The notes under the pieces: generated by a model
Database searches by the model: none
What the model was told of the DNA's origin: nothing
Seen by the model: only the letters and a program-made list of their open reading frames with translations
Assembly (NCBI GenBank): GCA_029932755.1
Contig: JAOZPK010000004.1
Span: forward strand, 1 to 33,888
DNA length: 33,888 nucleotides
DNA from: Candidatus Cloacimonadota bacterium
Lineage (GTDB): Bacteria > Cloacimonadota > Cloacimonadia > Cloacimonadales > TCS61
Reading direction: 5' to 3'
Made by a program: the position numbers and the translations under genes
Shown here: positions 1 through 8,320 of the stretch, piece after piece
Layout of the letters: every line of letters begins with the position of its first letter
How positions within the stretch are numbered: the stretch's first letter is position 1

Positions 1-38
1 TATTTTTGTTAGAGGCTCTTTTTTTTGGGAGGAGAGTA

Positions 39-587
39 ATGTTCCAGATACTTGCTGAAAAGGTAATAAGCGGATTAGCAGCTTTTTCGATGTTGCTTCT
101 CTCTTCCTATCAGGGTAACGAAGCCAGTTTCTCGGCTTATACAACTTCCTTTCTAGATGATAGAATGTTCTTAGAATGTAAATTGGAAAATGCTTTTGAA
201 AACGATTTTGAGGAGATATTTAAATCCGGACAGAGCATTGATATTTACTTTAGTGTTAAAATCAGCGATAGAGATGTGATCATCCATGAAGAAGAATTTA
301 AACATTCTATAATATTTGACCCTCTTACACAATTATTTAGTATTGAGCTTGAAGATCAGGGCTTATCTTTTTCAACTAATTCTTATGATGAATTAAAAAT
401 TATTATTTCAAATATTGAATACAGTTTTAAAGATGAAAACATTCATGATTGCACATTAACCTTGAAAGCATATCTTCCTAAAATTCGTTTAATAGCACTA
501 AATAGAGACTTTGATCTTATGATGTTATGGAAATATAATGAGCCTAAACTTACAGCAAAATTAGAAAGTGAAAATCATGAAGATTAA
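39..587 (+). CDS. DUF4390-like secreted protein upstream of an NtrY/NtrX pair
   Basis: This is a 182-residue protein starting at an ATG preceded by a GGAGGAG ribosome-binding site at about 29-35. An in-frame TTG at position 6 is open but has no such site. The N-terminus (residues 8-24) is hydrophobic and could be a signal peptide or anchor, followed by a soluble beta-rich-looking region without recognisable catalytic motifs. The last bases overlap the start of the histidine kinase gene, which suggests translational coupling. In many Gram-negative genomes a DUF4390 protein of about this length sits directly before ntrY. The size, the export signal and the position fit that family, but I see no diagnostic motif, so the name rests mainly on context. 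Its molecular function is unknown. Confidence 0.55.
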   Translation: MFQILAEKVISGLAAFSMLLLSSYQGNEASFSAYTTSFLDDRMFLECKLENAFENDFEEIFKSGQSIDIYFSVKISDRDVIIHEEEFKHSIIFDPLTQLFSIELEDQGLSFSTNSYDELKIIISNIEYSFKDENIHDCTLTLKAYLPKIRLIALNRDFDLMMLWKYNEPKLTAKLESENHED

Positions 588-1728
588 TCTTGGAATTAGA
601 TCCAGTGTCATTTTGTTATTTCTTCTACTATATTTATCTAGTTTATTTATTATAAACAATTTTTTTGTAAAAAAATACCAGCAATCAAATAGATTATTTT
701 CTGAAATGAAATTCGATATTTCAATATCAGAGCTAACTTTTAATACAAAACAAGACAGCATAAAAGCTCGAGAATTACTGAATAATTTCCGGCAGAACCT
801 GGCTGACTCTGAAATGATGAAACATGAAGCTCAGATCTATTCTATGGCATATTTATTATTATTAATGATATTATCAGTCATAATTTTTATTGCATTTTTA
901 TATAGAATAACAAAACCCTTGAACCAATTACAAAAAGCTACAAGAACAATCCGCGATGGTGATTTCTCTGTTTATTTACCGGAAACCGGAATTAAAGAAA
1001 TTCGTGAACTAAAGCATTCATTTAATAGTATGTCTCGTGAATTGGAGAACACACAGAAGAAATTACTGCAAGCTGAAAAAGATACAATGTGGAAAGAACT
1101 ATCGCGCATTTTAGCTCACGAGATAAAGAACCCGCTTACCCCTATTCAACTTTCAATTGAAAGATTGGAAGAGAAATTTGAGCTTGATCATAAAAAATTC
1201 TATGAGATCTTCCCTGAATCAGTTAGGATCATAAATCAAGAGATCAACAATTTGAAACTTCTGGTTAGCTCTTTCTCTAATTTTGCTAAAAATATCAATC
1301 CCGAAATCTCTGAATTTAACCCAAAAACAATTATGGATGAAATCCTTAATTCATATCAGCATAATTTTGAAATAGTAATATCTGGAGAGAATTGTACTAT
1401 TTTGTTTGATCGAACACATTTTTATCAGATAATCACAAATCTTGTTCAGAACGCTATTGATGCTTCGGGAAAAGAAAGCGACATTATCATCGAAATAGAA
1501 AAAAGAGAGATGAATACAGTGATAAGTATTTCTGATTCGGGCAAAGGAATCAATGAAAAGGATATCAATAAAATATTCGAACCATATTTCACTAAAAAGA
1601 AAAAAGGAACAGGATTAGGTCTTGCTTTAGTAAAAAAATTAGTTGATATAAATAACTCTTCAATAAGTGTGACCAGTAGGGAAAATGAAGGCAGTTGTTT
1701 TGAAATCGTGATTCCGAATAGCTGTTAA
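577..1728 (+). CDS. Compact NtrY-like membrane sensor histidine kinase
   Basis: Two-component sensor kinase of 383 residues from this ATG. An upstream in-frame GTG at 568 would add three residues, and neither start has a clear Shine-Dalgarno. Positions below count from the GTG. There is one membrane segment at about 12-31, a short periplasmic loop, a second segment at about 93-112, and a HAMP linker at about 113-165. The dimerisation helix carries the phospho-acceptor H184 in the motif AHEIKNPLTP, which is typical of NtrY. The ATPase domain shows the N-box NLVQNAIDAS (291-300), the G1 box DSGKGI and the G2 box KGTGLGLAL. Full-length NtrY proteins are about 700 residues with a larger sensor region and a PAS domain, and both are absent here. 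It overlaps the upstream gene and is followed after 18 bp by its probable response regulator. The signal it senses is not evident. Confidence 0.88.
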   Translation: MKINLGIRSSVILLFLLLYLSSLFIINNFFVKKYQQSNRLFSEMKFDISISELTFNTKQDSIKARELLNNFRQNLADSEMMKHEAQIYSMAYLLLLMILSVIIFIAFLYRITKPLNQLQKATRTIRDGDFSVYLPETGIKEIRELKHSFNSMSRELENTQKKLLQAEKDTMWKELSRILAHEIKNPLTPIQLSIERLEEKFELDHKKFYEIFPESVRIINQEINNLKLLVSSFSNFAKNINPEISEFNPKTIMDEILNSYQHNFEIVISGENCTILFDRTHFYQIITNLVQNAIDASGKESDIIIEIEKREMNTVISISDSGKGINEKDINKIFEPYFTKKKKGTGLGLALVKKLVDINNSSISVTSRENEGSCFEIVIPNSC

Positions 1729-1746
1729 AAGACTCAGGAGAAATAA

Positions 1747-3087
1747 ATGAAAGTACTCATTATTGACGATGAAATGAATATATGTCTAACTTTAAAAAAT
1801 ATTTTAGAAGATGAAGGATATGAATGTGATTTTGCTCTCGATAGTAAGAAAGGAATGAATAAATTTGAGAGTATGATACCAGATATCGTTCTTTTGGATG
1901 TACGACTCGATGGATCAAACGGCATTGATCTTCTTAAAGATATGAAAAAACTCAGAGAAGATATAATTGTAATAATGATCTCAGGACACAGTGGAATCAA
2001 AGAAGCTGTTCAATCTATAAAGTACGGAGCTTATGATTTTCTTGAAAAACCATTAAGCCTCACAAAAGTTAAGATCATCATAAAAAAGGCATTTGAATTC
2101 CAAAATATGTCAATAGATTATAGCAGATTAAAAACCAATGAAAATGAAAAATACAAAATAATTGGCAACAGTGAGCCCATTAAAGAACTTTTATCATTAA
2201 TCGATCGAATTGCTACAAGTGATTCAAAAGTATTGGTTAGAGGAGAGAGTGGGACAGGTAAAGAGTTGGTTGCTTACGCCATTCACCACAAAAGCAAAAG
2301 AAAAGATAAACCTTTTGCCAAGTTCAATTCAGCTGCAATTCCAACAGAGCTTATAGAAAGTGAATTATTTGGCTATGAAAAGGGAGCATTTACCGGGGCT
2401 GTAGGCAGTAAAAGCGGAAAGATAGAACAAGCACATGGTGGAACACTTTTCCTCGACGAGATCGGAGATATGAGCCTTAAAGCGCAATCCAAGATACTAC
2501 GTGTTATACAAGAAGGTGAATTCGAGCGGGTTGGAAGTAATAAAACACTTAAAATTGATATAAGACTTATCGCTGCAACTCATAAAAATCTAGAAGAACT
2601 TGTACAAAAAGGGGAATTCAGGGAAGATCTCTATTATCGATTGAATGTAATTCCTATTACTGCTCCTCCCCTACGTCAGCATCCTGAAGATATCCCATTG
2701 CTGGTAGAATATTTCTCTAATCAATTTTCAAATGAATTAAAACTTCCGCTTAAAGAGTTTTTGCCGGAAACTATCTCAGAATTTCGATCTTGGGAATTCA
2801 AAGGTAATGTTAGAGAGCTAAAAAACTTCATTGAAAGATTATACATCCTTGTTCCAAAAATAATTATCGAACCAGATGATATCAATAATCTTGGAATTGC
2901 AAAACAACCAGATTCCAACTTTTGGAATGAAACCTTATCTCTTAAAGAAAAGCGAAAGGAATTCGAAACTAAATATCTCTCTATTCAGCTTAAAATAAAT
3001 GATGGAAATATCTCCAAAACCGCAAAGACACTCGATCTGCAAGTCAGCAATTTATCACGGAAATTAAAAGAATTAAATATTAATTAG
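1747..3087 (+). CDS. Sigma-54-dependent NtrC/NtrX-family response regulator
   Basis: Transcriptional activator of 446 residues that probably receives phosphate from the kinase just upstream. The receiver domain spans about 1-120, with the acidic pair DD at 7-8, the phospho-acceptor D51 and the conserved K101 in FLEKPL. The central AAA+ domain (about 140-365) has Walker A GESGTGKE (166-173), the sigma-54 contact loop GAFTGA (213-218) and Walker B LFLDEIG (234-240), so it should remodel RpoN holoenzyme. The C-terminal part (about 415-446) is a Fis-type helix-turn-helix, seen as GNISKTAKTLDLQVSNLSRK. All three domains are full length. A GGAG ribosome-binding site lies just upstream of the ATG. 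The target genes cannot be read from this window, and I found no convincing -24/-12 promoter in the gaps. Confidence 0.93.
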   Translation: MKVLIIDDEMNICLTLKNILEDEGYECDFALDSKKGMNKFESMIPDIVLLDVRLDGSNGIDLLKDMKKLREDIIVIMISGHSGIKEAVQSIKYGAYDFLEKPLSLTKVKIIIKKAFEFQNMSIDYSRLKTNENEKYKIIGNSEPIKELLSLIDRIATSDSKVLVRGESGTGKELVAYAIHHKSKRKDKPFAKFNSAAIPTELIESELFGYEKGAFTGAVGSKSGKIEQAHGGTLFLDEIGDMSLKAQSKILRVIQEGEFERVGSNKTLKIDIRLIAATHKNLEELVQKGEFREDLYYRLNVIPITAPPLRQHPEDIPLLVEYFSNQFSNELKLPLKEFLPETISEFRSWEFKGNVRELKNFIERLYILVPKIIIEPDDINNLGIAKQPDSNFWNETLSLKEKRKEFETKYLSIQLKINDGNISKTAKTLDLQVSNLSRKLKELNIN

Positions 3088-3112
3088 AAAAAACGATATA
3101 ATAGAGTGCTTA

Positions 3113-3197
3113 AACCTCACATCAATCCTCTTCTAAGAGGAGAGGAAGCTTTTTATACTCCTTCTCCTAGACAGGAGAAGGCTGGGATGAGGTTGAT
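3113..3197. repeat. Inverted pair of palindromic repeat units
   Basis: The gap between the response regulator and sppA holds two related units in opposite orientation. Each begins at its outer side with AACCTCA and contains its own hairpin. The left hairpin is TCCTCTT-CT-AAGAGGA (3126-3141). The right hairpin is a perfect 9-bp stem, CCTTCTCCT-AGAC-AGGAGAAGG (3160-3181). The outer AACCTCA (3113-3119) faces TGAGGTT (3188-3194). There is no U-rich tail, so an intrinsic terminator is less likely than a dispersed REP/BIME-like element. A similar unit occurs near 30575-30610. Confidence 0.7.
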
Positions 3198-3245
3198 TAT
3201 GAATAAAATGTTAATTAAGAATAAAGAAAAACAAAGGAGTAATTT

Positions 3246-4991
3246 ATGAAATCTAAATGGTTTTCACTCGGGTGTCTAACATCTGTTGTTATCATTATCA
3301 TTATGATATTCACAATGTTATTGACATTCGGAAGTATGGGAAAGGGATTTAAGAAACCTATGCCGGAAAAAATAGTTGAAGGGTCGTGGTTAAGAATGGA
3401 TATTGGCGGGATAATTGTAGATTATAATGAGTTTGAAGATAATCCTTTTGCAGGTTCATTTTCAACTGAGAAAACATCCGTTCATGAGATTGTACACAAG
3501 ATCAATAAAGCTGCTCAAGATGATAAGATCAAAGGAATTTTACTTGAACCAAAATTTATTACCTGTGGTTATGCTGGTCTGAATGAGATAATGAGTGCTT
3601 TAGAGGATTTCAAAAGCACTGGAAAAGAGATTCACGCTTATCTTGATTTCGGTATAGATAGAGATTATTTCCTCTCTACAGTAGCTGACAAAATTTACCT
3701 TAACCCTTCTGCATCTGCTGGAATTTTGTTAACCGGAGTTGGTAGAGGAGTACTCTTTTATAAAGATCTATTAGATAAGATCGGTGTAGAGTACACTGTA
3801 ATTCATGCAGGGAAATACAAAGGTGCCGGTGAAACTTTTTCACGAAATGAATTTTCCGAACCGGTAAGAAAGAATCTTGATATATTGTTTTCTAATCTAT
3901 ATAACTCAATTCTTACTAAAATTGCACAAAACCGAGGAATTGAACTTGCTGAAATTACTAAAATTTATGAGAGGAGAGAGGAACTAGTTATTAATCAGGA
4001 AAATGCTCTCAATTACAAATTAGTTGATGAACTTTCTGTAAAAGAAGATTTGTATAATGAATTTGGTGTCACAAAAAAGAACCTGGTTTCTTTTTCTAAA
4101 TATAAACAACCAAAGTTCAAAAAATCAAACTCTAATATTGCTGTAGTTTATGCTCAAGGTGGAATTGTAATGCAGTCTCAAGGATTTGGTGCGGTAAACA
4201 TTACTGCCGCCAAACTGAATAAGACCTTAGATAAAATTGAGAAAGATAATGAGATCAAAGGTGTTGTGATCCGAGTGAATAGTCCAGGCGGAAGCGCACT
4301 CGTTTCTGAAATGATCCTTGATAGAATTAAGAGATTAAGAAAAGTTAAACCTGTAGTGATCTCAATGGGAAATGTTGCTGCATCCGGTGGTTATTATATC
4401 TCTGCAGAATCGGATTACATTTTCGCTGATCCATTTACTATAACCGGATCTATCGGTGTTGTTGCCATGATTCCTAATATTGCTAAACTATCAGATAATA
4501 TTGGACTTCATGAACAAGATATTTCTAAAGGAAAATTTGCAAATGCATTCAGTATATATACAAAACCGGATGAATCTATGATCAATTCTATACGAATGAG
4601 TATCAAAGAGACATATTTAGAATTCAAGCAACGTGTTGCCGATGGCAGAGGAATTACTTTAGATGAAGTTGAACTAATAGCTCAAGGGCAGGTCTGGTCT
4701 GCAGAAGATGCATTGCAGAACAAATTAATAGACGAAACGGGAATGATCAGTGATGCAATAAAGAAGGCTGCTGAACTGAGCAACATTGAAGAATACACAA
4801 TCAAATATTATCCAAAACAAAAGAATTTCTTTGAAGAGATCATCAAAGATAAATTTGATATAGACATTGCTGAAACTGTAATTTCCAACCAGATCAAAGA
4901 AAATAGAGGTATACTGAGAGCCTGGCAATTGTTTAAATCAATTAAGAATGATCCCTTGCAGGCAGTTATGCCATTTGAATTAGAAAATTAG
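3246..4991 (+). CDS. sppA: Signal peptide peptidase SppA (long, two-domain type)
   Basis: Membrane-anchored serine protease that degrades cleaved signal peptides. It has 581 residues, close to the roughly 618 of the E. coli long form, with the duplicated ClpP/crotonase-like fold. One membrane helix lies at about 9-28. The N-terminal half carries the proposed general base K192 in GKYKGAGETF. The C-terminal half carries the nucleophile S380 in NVAASGGYY, preceded by the oxyanion-type motif NSPGGS (345-350). Residue roles are assigned by alignment from memory to E. coli K209/S409. The start is supported by an AAAGGAG ribosome-binding site at about 3233-3239. The gene appears monocistronic: a repeat pair lies upstream and a hairpin terminator downstream. 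Confidence 0.94.
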   Translation: MKSKWFSLGCLTSVVIIIIMIFTMLLTFGSMGKGFKKPMPEKIVEGSWLRMDIGGIIVDYNEFEDNPFAGSFSTEKTSVHEIVHKINKAAQDDKIKGILLEPKFITCGYAGLNEIMSALEDFKSTGKEIHAYLDFGIDRDYFLSTVADKIYLNPSASAGILLTGVGRGVLFYKDLLDKIGVEYTVIHAGKYKGAGETFSRNEFSEPVRKNLDILFSNLYNSILTKIAQNRGIELAEITKIYERREELVINQENALNYKLVDELSVKEDLYNEFGVTKKNLVSFSKYKQPKFKKSNSNIAVVYAQGGIVMQSQGFGAVNITAAKLNKTLDKIEKDNEIKGVVIRVNSPGGSALVSEMILDRIKRLRKVKPVVISMGNVAASGGYYISAESDYIFADPFTITGSIGVVAMIPNIAKLSDNIGLHEQDISKGKFANAFSIYTKPDESMINSIRMSIKETYLEFKQRVADGRGITLDEVELIAQGQVWSAEDALQNKLIDETGMISDAIKKAAELSNIEEYTIKYYPKQKNFFEEIIKDKFDIDIAETVISNQIKENRGILRAWQLFKSIKNDPLQAVMPFELEN

Positions 4992-5012
4992 AAACCCAAT
5001 TTAATTTTAAGA

Positions 5013-5046
5013 GAAGGTGGCTTATTGTCACCTTCCTTTCTATTTT
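5013..5046 (+). terminator. Probable intrinsic terminator after sppA
   Basis: A 7-bp stem GAAGGTG / CACCTTC (5013-5019 with 5029-5035) is followed by the pyrimidine-rich tail CTTTCTATTTT. It lies 21 bp past the sppA stop codon. Confidence 0.7.
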
Positions 5047-5136
5047 AATGAATATTAAAGTACTTGACTTATAAAGCTTATAAAAAAATTTGCTTTATAA
5101 TAAAAATATATTTTAATATAATAACACGGAGGAAAA

Positions 5137-6285
5137 ATGAGAGAGTTTAAAAAGAATTTATTTTTAATTGGAATTATTTCGATTTTTGGAATTTCATTAC
5201 TAATTGCTTCACAAGATCTTTCTGTTCAAGGTAAAAAGAATTTACGATCTGCCAATATGCATTTAGGTGGAGAGAGATATGAAAAAGCGCTTCCATTATA
5301 CGAATTGGTTTTAGAAGAGAATCCAAATCAAATAGATGCACTTAACAATGTAGCCGCTATTTATTATGATATGAAGGGAGATTATCCTAAAGCACGCGAA
5401 TATTTCATTAGATTGATAGATGTGATCAATGGTATTTTTGCAGAATATGAAGAAATTAAATTAACGGATGAAAAGGCTGCAAAAAAATATTATAAAACAA
5501 ACATTAAGAAACTTAAATTGGAAAATATGCTTGAGGATGTTGAACATTTTAGAGATAATTGTATTACGCAAATGGTGAATAGTGGTAAACTAAAAATTCA
5601 ATCTGAAGAATTTGAAACCGCTATCGAGATATTCACCAATATTGCAGAGATCGTTCCAGATAGTACAATTACATACAGGCTTATGGCTTTATGTTATGAA
5701 AAACTTGATGATATGGAGAATGCTAGAAATTACTTTATCAAGACAGCCGAGCTTGATTCAACAGATATTTATGCAAGACAACAAGTCGCATCCCTCTATT
5801 ATAATGACGAAAAGTTTATTGAATCAGGTAATTGGTATTTAGAAGCTGCAAAAAATGATACTGAAAATCCGGATAATTATTATAATGCCGGACTCGCCTA
5901 TAAGAATGCCGGAAAAGATTCTTTATCATACAGTGCATTCCAGAAAGCTTTAGAATTTGATCCTGAGAACATGAATATTATCGTTACATTAAGTAATATT
6001 GCATTATCTTTGAAAGATAACAAAGCATCCACAATGTATCTGCAAAAAGCTGTTGATATTGATGCTGCAGACGGGACAATAGATAATCCAATGTATGTTA
6101 CAACTGTCTGCTATAAGCTTTACGGTTTAAAGAAGTTTGATGAGCTTATCAAATATGCTGAAATGTGGCATAATCTTGATAGTTCTTCTCTAGAAGCAGT
6201 TCAAATGCTATATAATGCATCGAAAGAGATAAATAACAGAGAGCTGATGGATAAATACAACAAAATGTATCAGGAAATGCAATAA
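5137..6285 (+). CDS. Secreted tetratricopeptide-repeat protein
   Basis: This is a 382-residue protein with a basic start and a hydrophobic stretch (about 8-25) ending in LLIASQ, consistent with a Sec signal peptide and a periplasmic location. The rest is alpha-helical and shows several TPR-like units. Examples are a segment with YEKALPLYELVLEENP (about 48-63), another with LMALCYEKLDDMENARNYF, and one with YNAGLAYKNAGKDSLSYSAF followed by QKALEFDPEN. TPRs mediate protein contacts, and no enzymatic domain is visible, so the partner is unknown. A GGAGG ribosome-binding site lies 6 bp upstream of the ATG. It is separated from sppA by a terminator and followed 9 bp later by the tRNA, so it is probably a single-gene unit. 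Similar orphan periplasmic TPR proteins are common in FCB bacteria. Confidence 0.85.
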   Translation: MREFKKNLFLIGIISIFGISLLIASQDLSVQGKKNLRSANMHLGGERYEKALPLYELVLEENPNQIDALNNVAAIYYDMKGDYPKAREYFIRLIDVINGIFAEYEEIKLTDEKAAKKYYKTNIKKLKLENMLEDVEHFRDNCITQMVNSGKLKIQSEEFETAIEIFTNIAEIVPDSTITYRLMALCYEKLDDMENARNYFIKTAELDSTDIYARQQVASLYYNDEKFIESGNWYLEAAKNDTENPDNYYNAGLAYKNAGKDSLSYSAFQKALEFDPENMNIIVTLSNIALSLKDNKASTMYLQKAVDIDAADGTIDNPMYVTTVCYKLYGLKKFDELIKYAEMWHNLDSSSLEAVQMLYNASKEINNRELMDKYNKMYQEMQ

Positions 6286-6294
6286 TATTTCTAT

Positions 6295-6381
6295 GCGAAA
6301 GTGGCGGAGTTGGTAGACGCGCTGGCCTTAGAAGCCAGTGAGAGAAATCTCGTAGGGGTTCGAGTCCCCTCTTTCGCACCA
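6295..6381 (+). tRNA. tRNA-Leu, anticodon UAG
   Basis: An 87-nt gene with the acceptor stem GCGAAAG / CTTTCGC, anticodon stem-loop CTGGC-CTTAGAA-GCCAG (anticodon TAG), a long class II variable arm containing GAGAGAAATCTC, the T-loop GGTTCGAGTCC and a genome-encoded CCA end. The long variable arm and anticodon identify leucine (CUA and wobble CUN codons). It lies between the TPR gene and tig on the same strand. Confidence 0.97.
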
Positions 6382-6415
6382 TATATTTTTATGAATTTAA
6401 TATAAAGGAGATAAA

Positions 6416-7690
6416 TTGAAAACTAGTATCAAAGAGAGCAGTCAATGTGTAAGAGAACTTACAATAACAATTGAATCAAAAACTGCGATTGCAGATTATA
6501 ATAAAATTGTGAATCAATTTAAAAATTATGTAGCTATTCCTGGATTCCGTAAAGGTAAAGCACCTATCTCAATGATCGAAAAATCATTTGGTCCGCAGAT
6601 CAAAGATGAATTTTACAATCAAAAATTAGGTGATTACTATAAAGATGCAATTGATGCAGAAAAAATTCACCCGATCAACCAAGGAGAAGCTTCTGAATTT
6701 GAATGGGAAAAAGGAAAAGATCTTGTTGTTACATTCAAATATGAAGTGATGCCTGATATCAAAGTTGAAAAATATAAAGGTTTAAAAATTCCATTTGAAC
6801 CCGTTATATTCAAAAAAAAGATGGTAGAAGCAACTTTGGATGAGTATAGAAATAAAATGGCTACTGAAACACCAGTCGAAACTGCTGAGACCGGAAGTAT
6901 TATTGATGCTACTTTCAAATTTCTAAATGAGAATAATGAAGTGACAAAAGAAGTGAATAGAAAATTTGTGTTAGGTGAAAATCAATATTCTAAATTATTT
7001 AATACGAAACTTACAGGCGCAAAAATAGAAGACGAGATCAAAACTAAACTGTTCACTAAATCACAGAAATCTGAAGATGCTGAAATTGACAATAGCATCA
7101 AAGACAGAGACTTTCTTGTGAGGATCAATGCGATTAAACGAAAAGATATTCCTAATATTGATGATGATTTTGCCAAAGATCTCGAGTATGATTCTTTGAA
7201 AGATCTGAACAGCAAAGTAGAAATTGAACTTAAGGCCAAGATCGAAGAAGATAATAAGAACAATGCAAAAACTGCAGTTCTTGCTCAACTAATTGACGAG
7301 AACTCATTCGAACTTCCTCAATCGATTGTGAAACAAGTTGCTGAGAATATGGCAAAACCTTATGCAGAAACGTATAAAATGGAACTTGAGCAAATGACTC
7401 AAATGTATATGAGTGTAGCCGAGTTTAATCTTAAGGGTCATTATCTGGTTGAGGAAATCAAGAAGATCGAAGAGATTAAGATATCTAATGATGAAAAAGA
7501 AGATATAATTAAAAAAGCTGCTGAAAATGTAAAAATGGATATTGAAAAATACAAAAAAATGTATAAGAATCAAATCGAAAACAACGATTTTATCTACGCA
7601 GCTGAAGAAGATAAGGTGATTGAGCTTATTAAAAAGAGTTCAAAATTTGTAGCTTTACCAAAAGAAAATAAGAAACCAACTAAGAAATAA
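6416..7690 (+). CDS. tig: Trigger factor (ribosome-associated chaperone)
   Basis: Chaperone of 424 residues that binds the ribosome exit tunnel and shields nascent chains. The start is TTG, chosen because AAAGGAG at 6404-6410 sits 5 bp upstream and the N-terminal domain is complete from there. The ribosome-binding signature GFRKGKAP is at 43-50. A middle region (about 150-245) fits the FKBP-like prolyl isomerase domain by position, although its core motifs are weakly conserved by eye. The rest is the charged helical C-terminal arm domain, ending in a Lys-rich tail. It is followed by clpP after 15 bp and then clpX, the usual tig-clpP-clpX order. The length is close to E. coli trigger factor (432). 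Confidence 0.95.
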   Translation: MKTSIKESSQCVRELTITIESKTAIADYNKIVNQFKNYVAIPGFRKGKAPISMIEKSFGPQIKDEFYNQKLGDYYKDAIDAEKIHPINQGEASEFEWEKGKDLVVTFKYEVMPDIKVEKYKGLKIPFEPVIFKKKMVEATLDEYRNKMATETPVETAETGSIIDATFKFLNENNEVTKEVNRKFVLGENQYSKLFNTKLTGAKIEDEIKTKLFTKSQKSEDAEIDNSIKDRDFLVRINAIKRKDIPNIDDDFAKDLEYDSLKDLNSKVEIELKAKIEEDNKNNAKTAVLAQLIDENSFELPQSIVKQVAENMAKPYAETYKMELEQMTQMYMSVAEFNLKGHYLVEEIKKIEEIKISNDEKEDIIKKAAENVKMDIEKYKKMYKNQIENNDFIYAAEEDKVIELIKKSSKFVALPKENKKPTKK

Positions 7691-7705
7691 TATCAGGGAG
7701 TTATT

Positions 7706-8320
7706 ATGGCTTATGTACCAATAGTAGTTGAGCAGAACGGAAAAGTTGAAAGAGCATATGATATTTATTCACGTCTTTTAAAAGATAGAATTATATTTGT
7801 GGGTTCTCCTATTGATTATAATGTAGCTAATGTTGTGATGGCGCAACTATTACATCTTGAAGCAGAAGACCCCGATAAAGATATTTATATGTATATTAAT
7901 AGTCCTGGAGGCTCTATTAATGCAGGACTTGCTATTTATGATACGATGCAGTATATTCGTCCCGACGTTTCCACAATATGTATAGGACAAGCTTCAAGCA
8001 TGGGTGCATTTCTTCTCGCAGCCGGTGTAAAAAATAAAAGATTTGCTCTTCCAAATTGCAGGATAATGATACATCAGCCTATGGGTGGTGTTCAGGGACA
8101 AGCTTCTGATATTGAAATTCATACAAAAGAAATTTTATTCTTAAAAAAAAGATTAAATGGACTTCTCCATAAACATACACAACAATCATTAAAAAGAATT
8201 GAAAAAGATACTGATCGCAATTTCTTTATGAGCCCTACTGAAGCAAAAGAATACGGGATTATTGACGAAGTAATTGCGACAAGGAAAGATTCAATATTAG
8301 CATTAAAATCGGGAGAGTAG
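7706..8320 (+). CDS. clpP: ATP-dependent Clp protease proteolytic subunit, Asn at triad Asp position
   Basis: Serine protease subunit that forms the barrel-shaped core of ClpXP, 204 residues. The nucleophile is S98 in GQASSMGAF and the histidine is H123 in MIHQPMGG. An ungapped alignment from memory with E. coli ClpP places the third triad residue (Asp171 of the mature enzyme) at N172 here, in DTDRNFFMSP. The codon is AAT at 8219-8221. All other landmarks are intact, including YINSPGG and EYGIIDEV. The N-terminus (MAYVPIVVEQ) begins where mature ClpP normally starts, so little or no propeptide is present. The start follows an AGGGAG ribosome-binding site. clpX begins at the very next base after the stop codon, indicating tight coupling. 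Confidence 0.95.
   Translation: MAYVPIVVEQNGKVERAYDIYSRLLKDRIIFVGSPIDYNVANVVMAQLLHLEAEDPDKDIYMYINSPGGSINAGLAIYDTMQYIRPDVSTICIGQASSMGAFLLAAGVKNKRFALPNCRIMIHQPMGGVQGQASDIEIHTKEILFLKKRLNGLLHKHTQQSLKRIEKDTDRNFFMSPTEAKEYGIIDEVIATRKDSILALKSGE

Noticed and set aside
6..38. TTG start for the first gene
   Set aside because: The GGAGGAG ribosome-binding site lies downstream of it and points to the ATG at 39.
7304..7573. An 89-codon minus-strand ORF inside tig
   Set aside because: Shadow of the trigger factor coding frame. It is rich in Phe and Ile from antisense reading of Lys/Glu codons.
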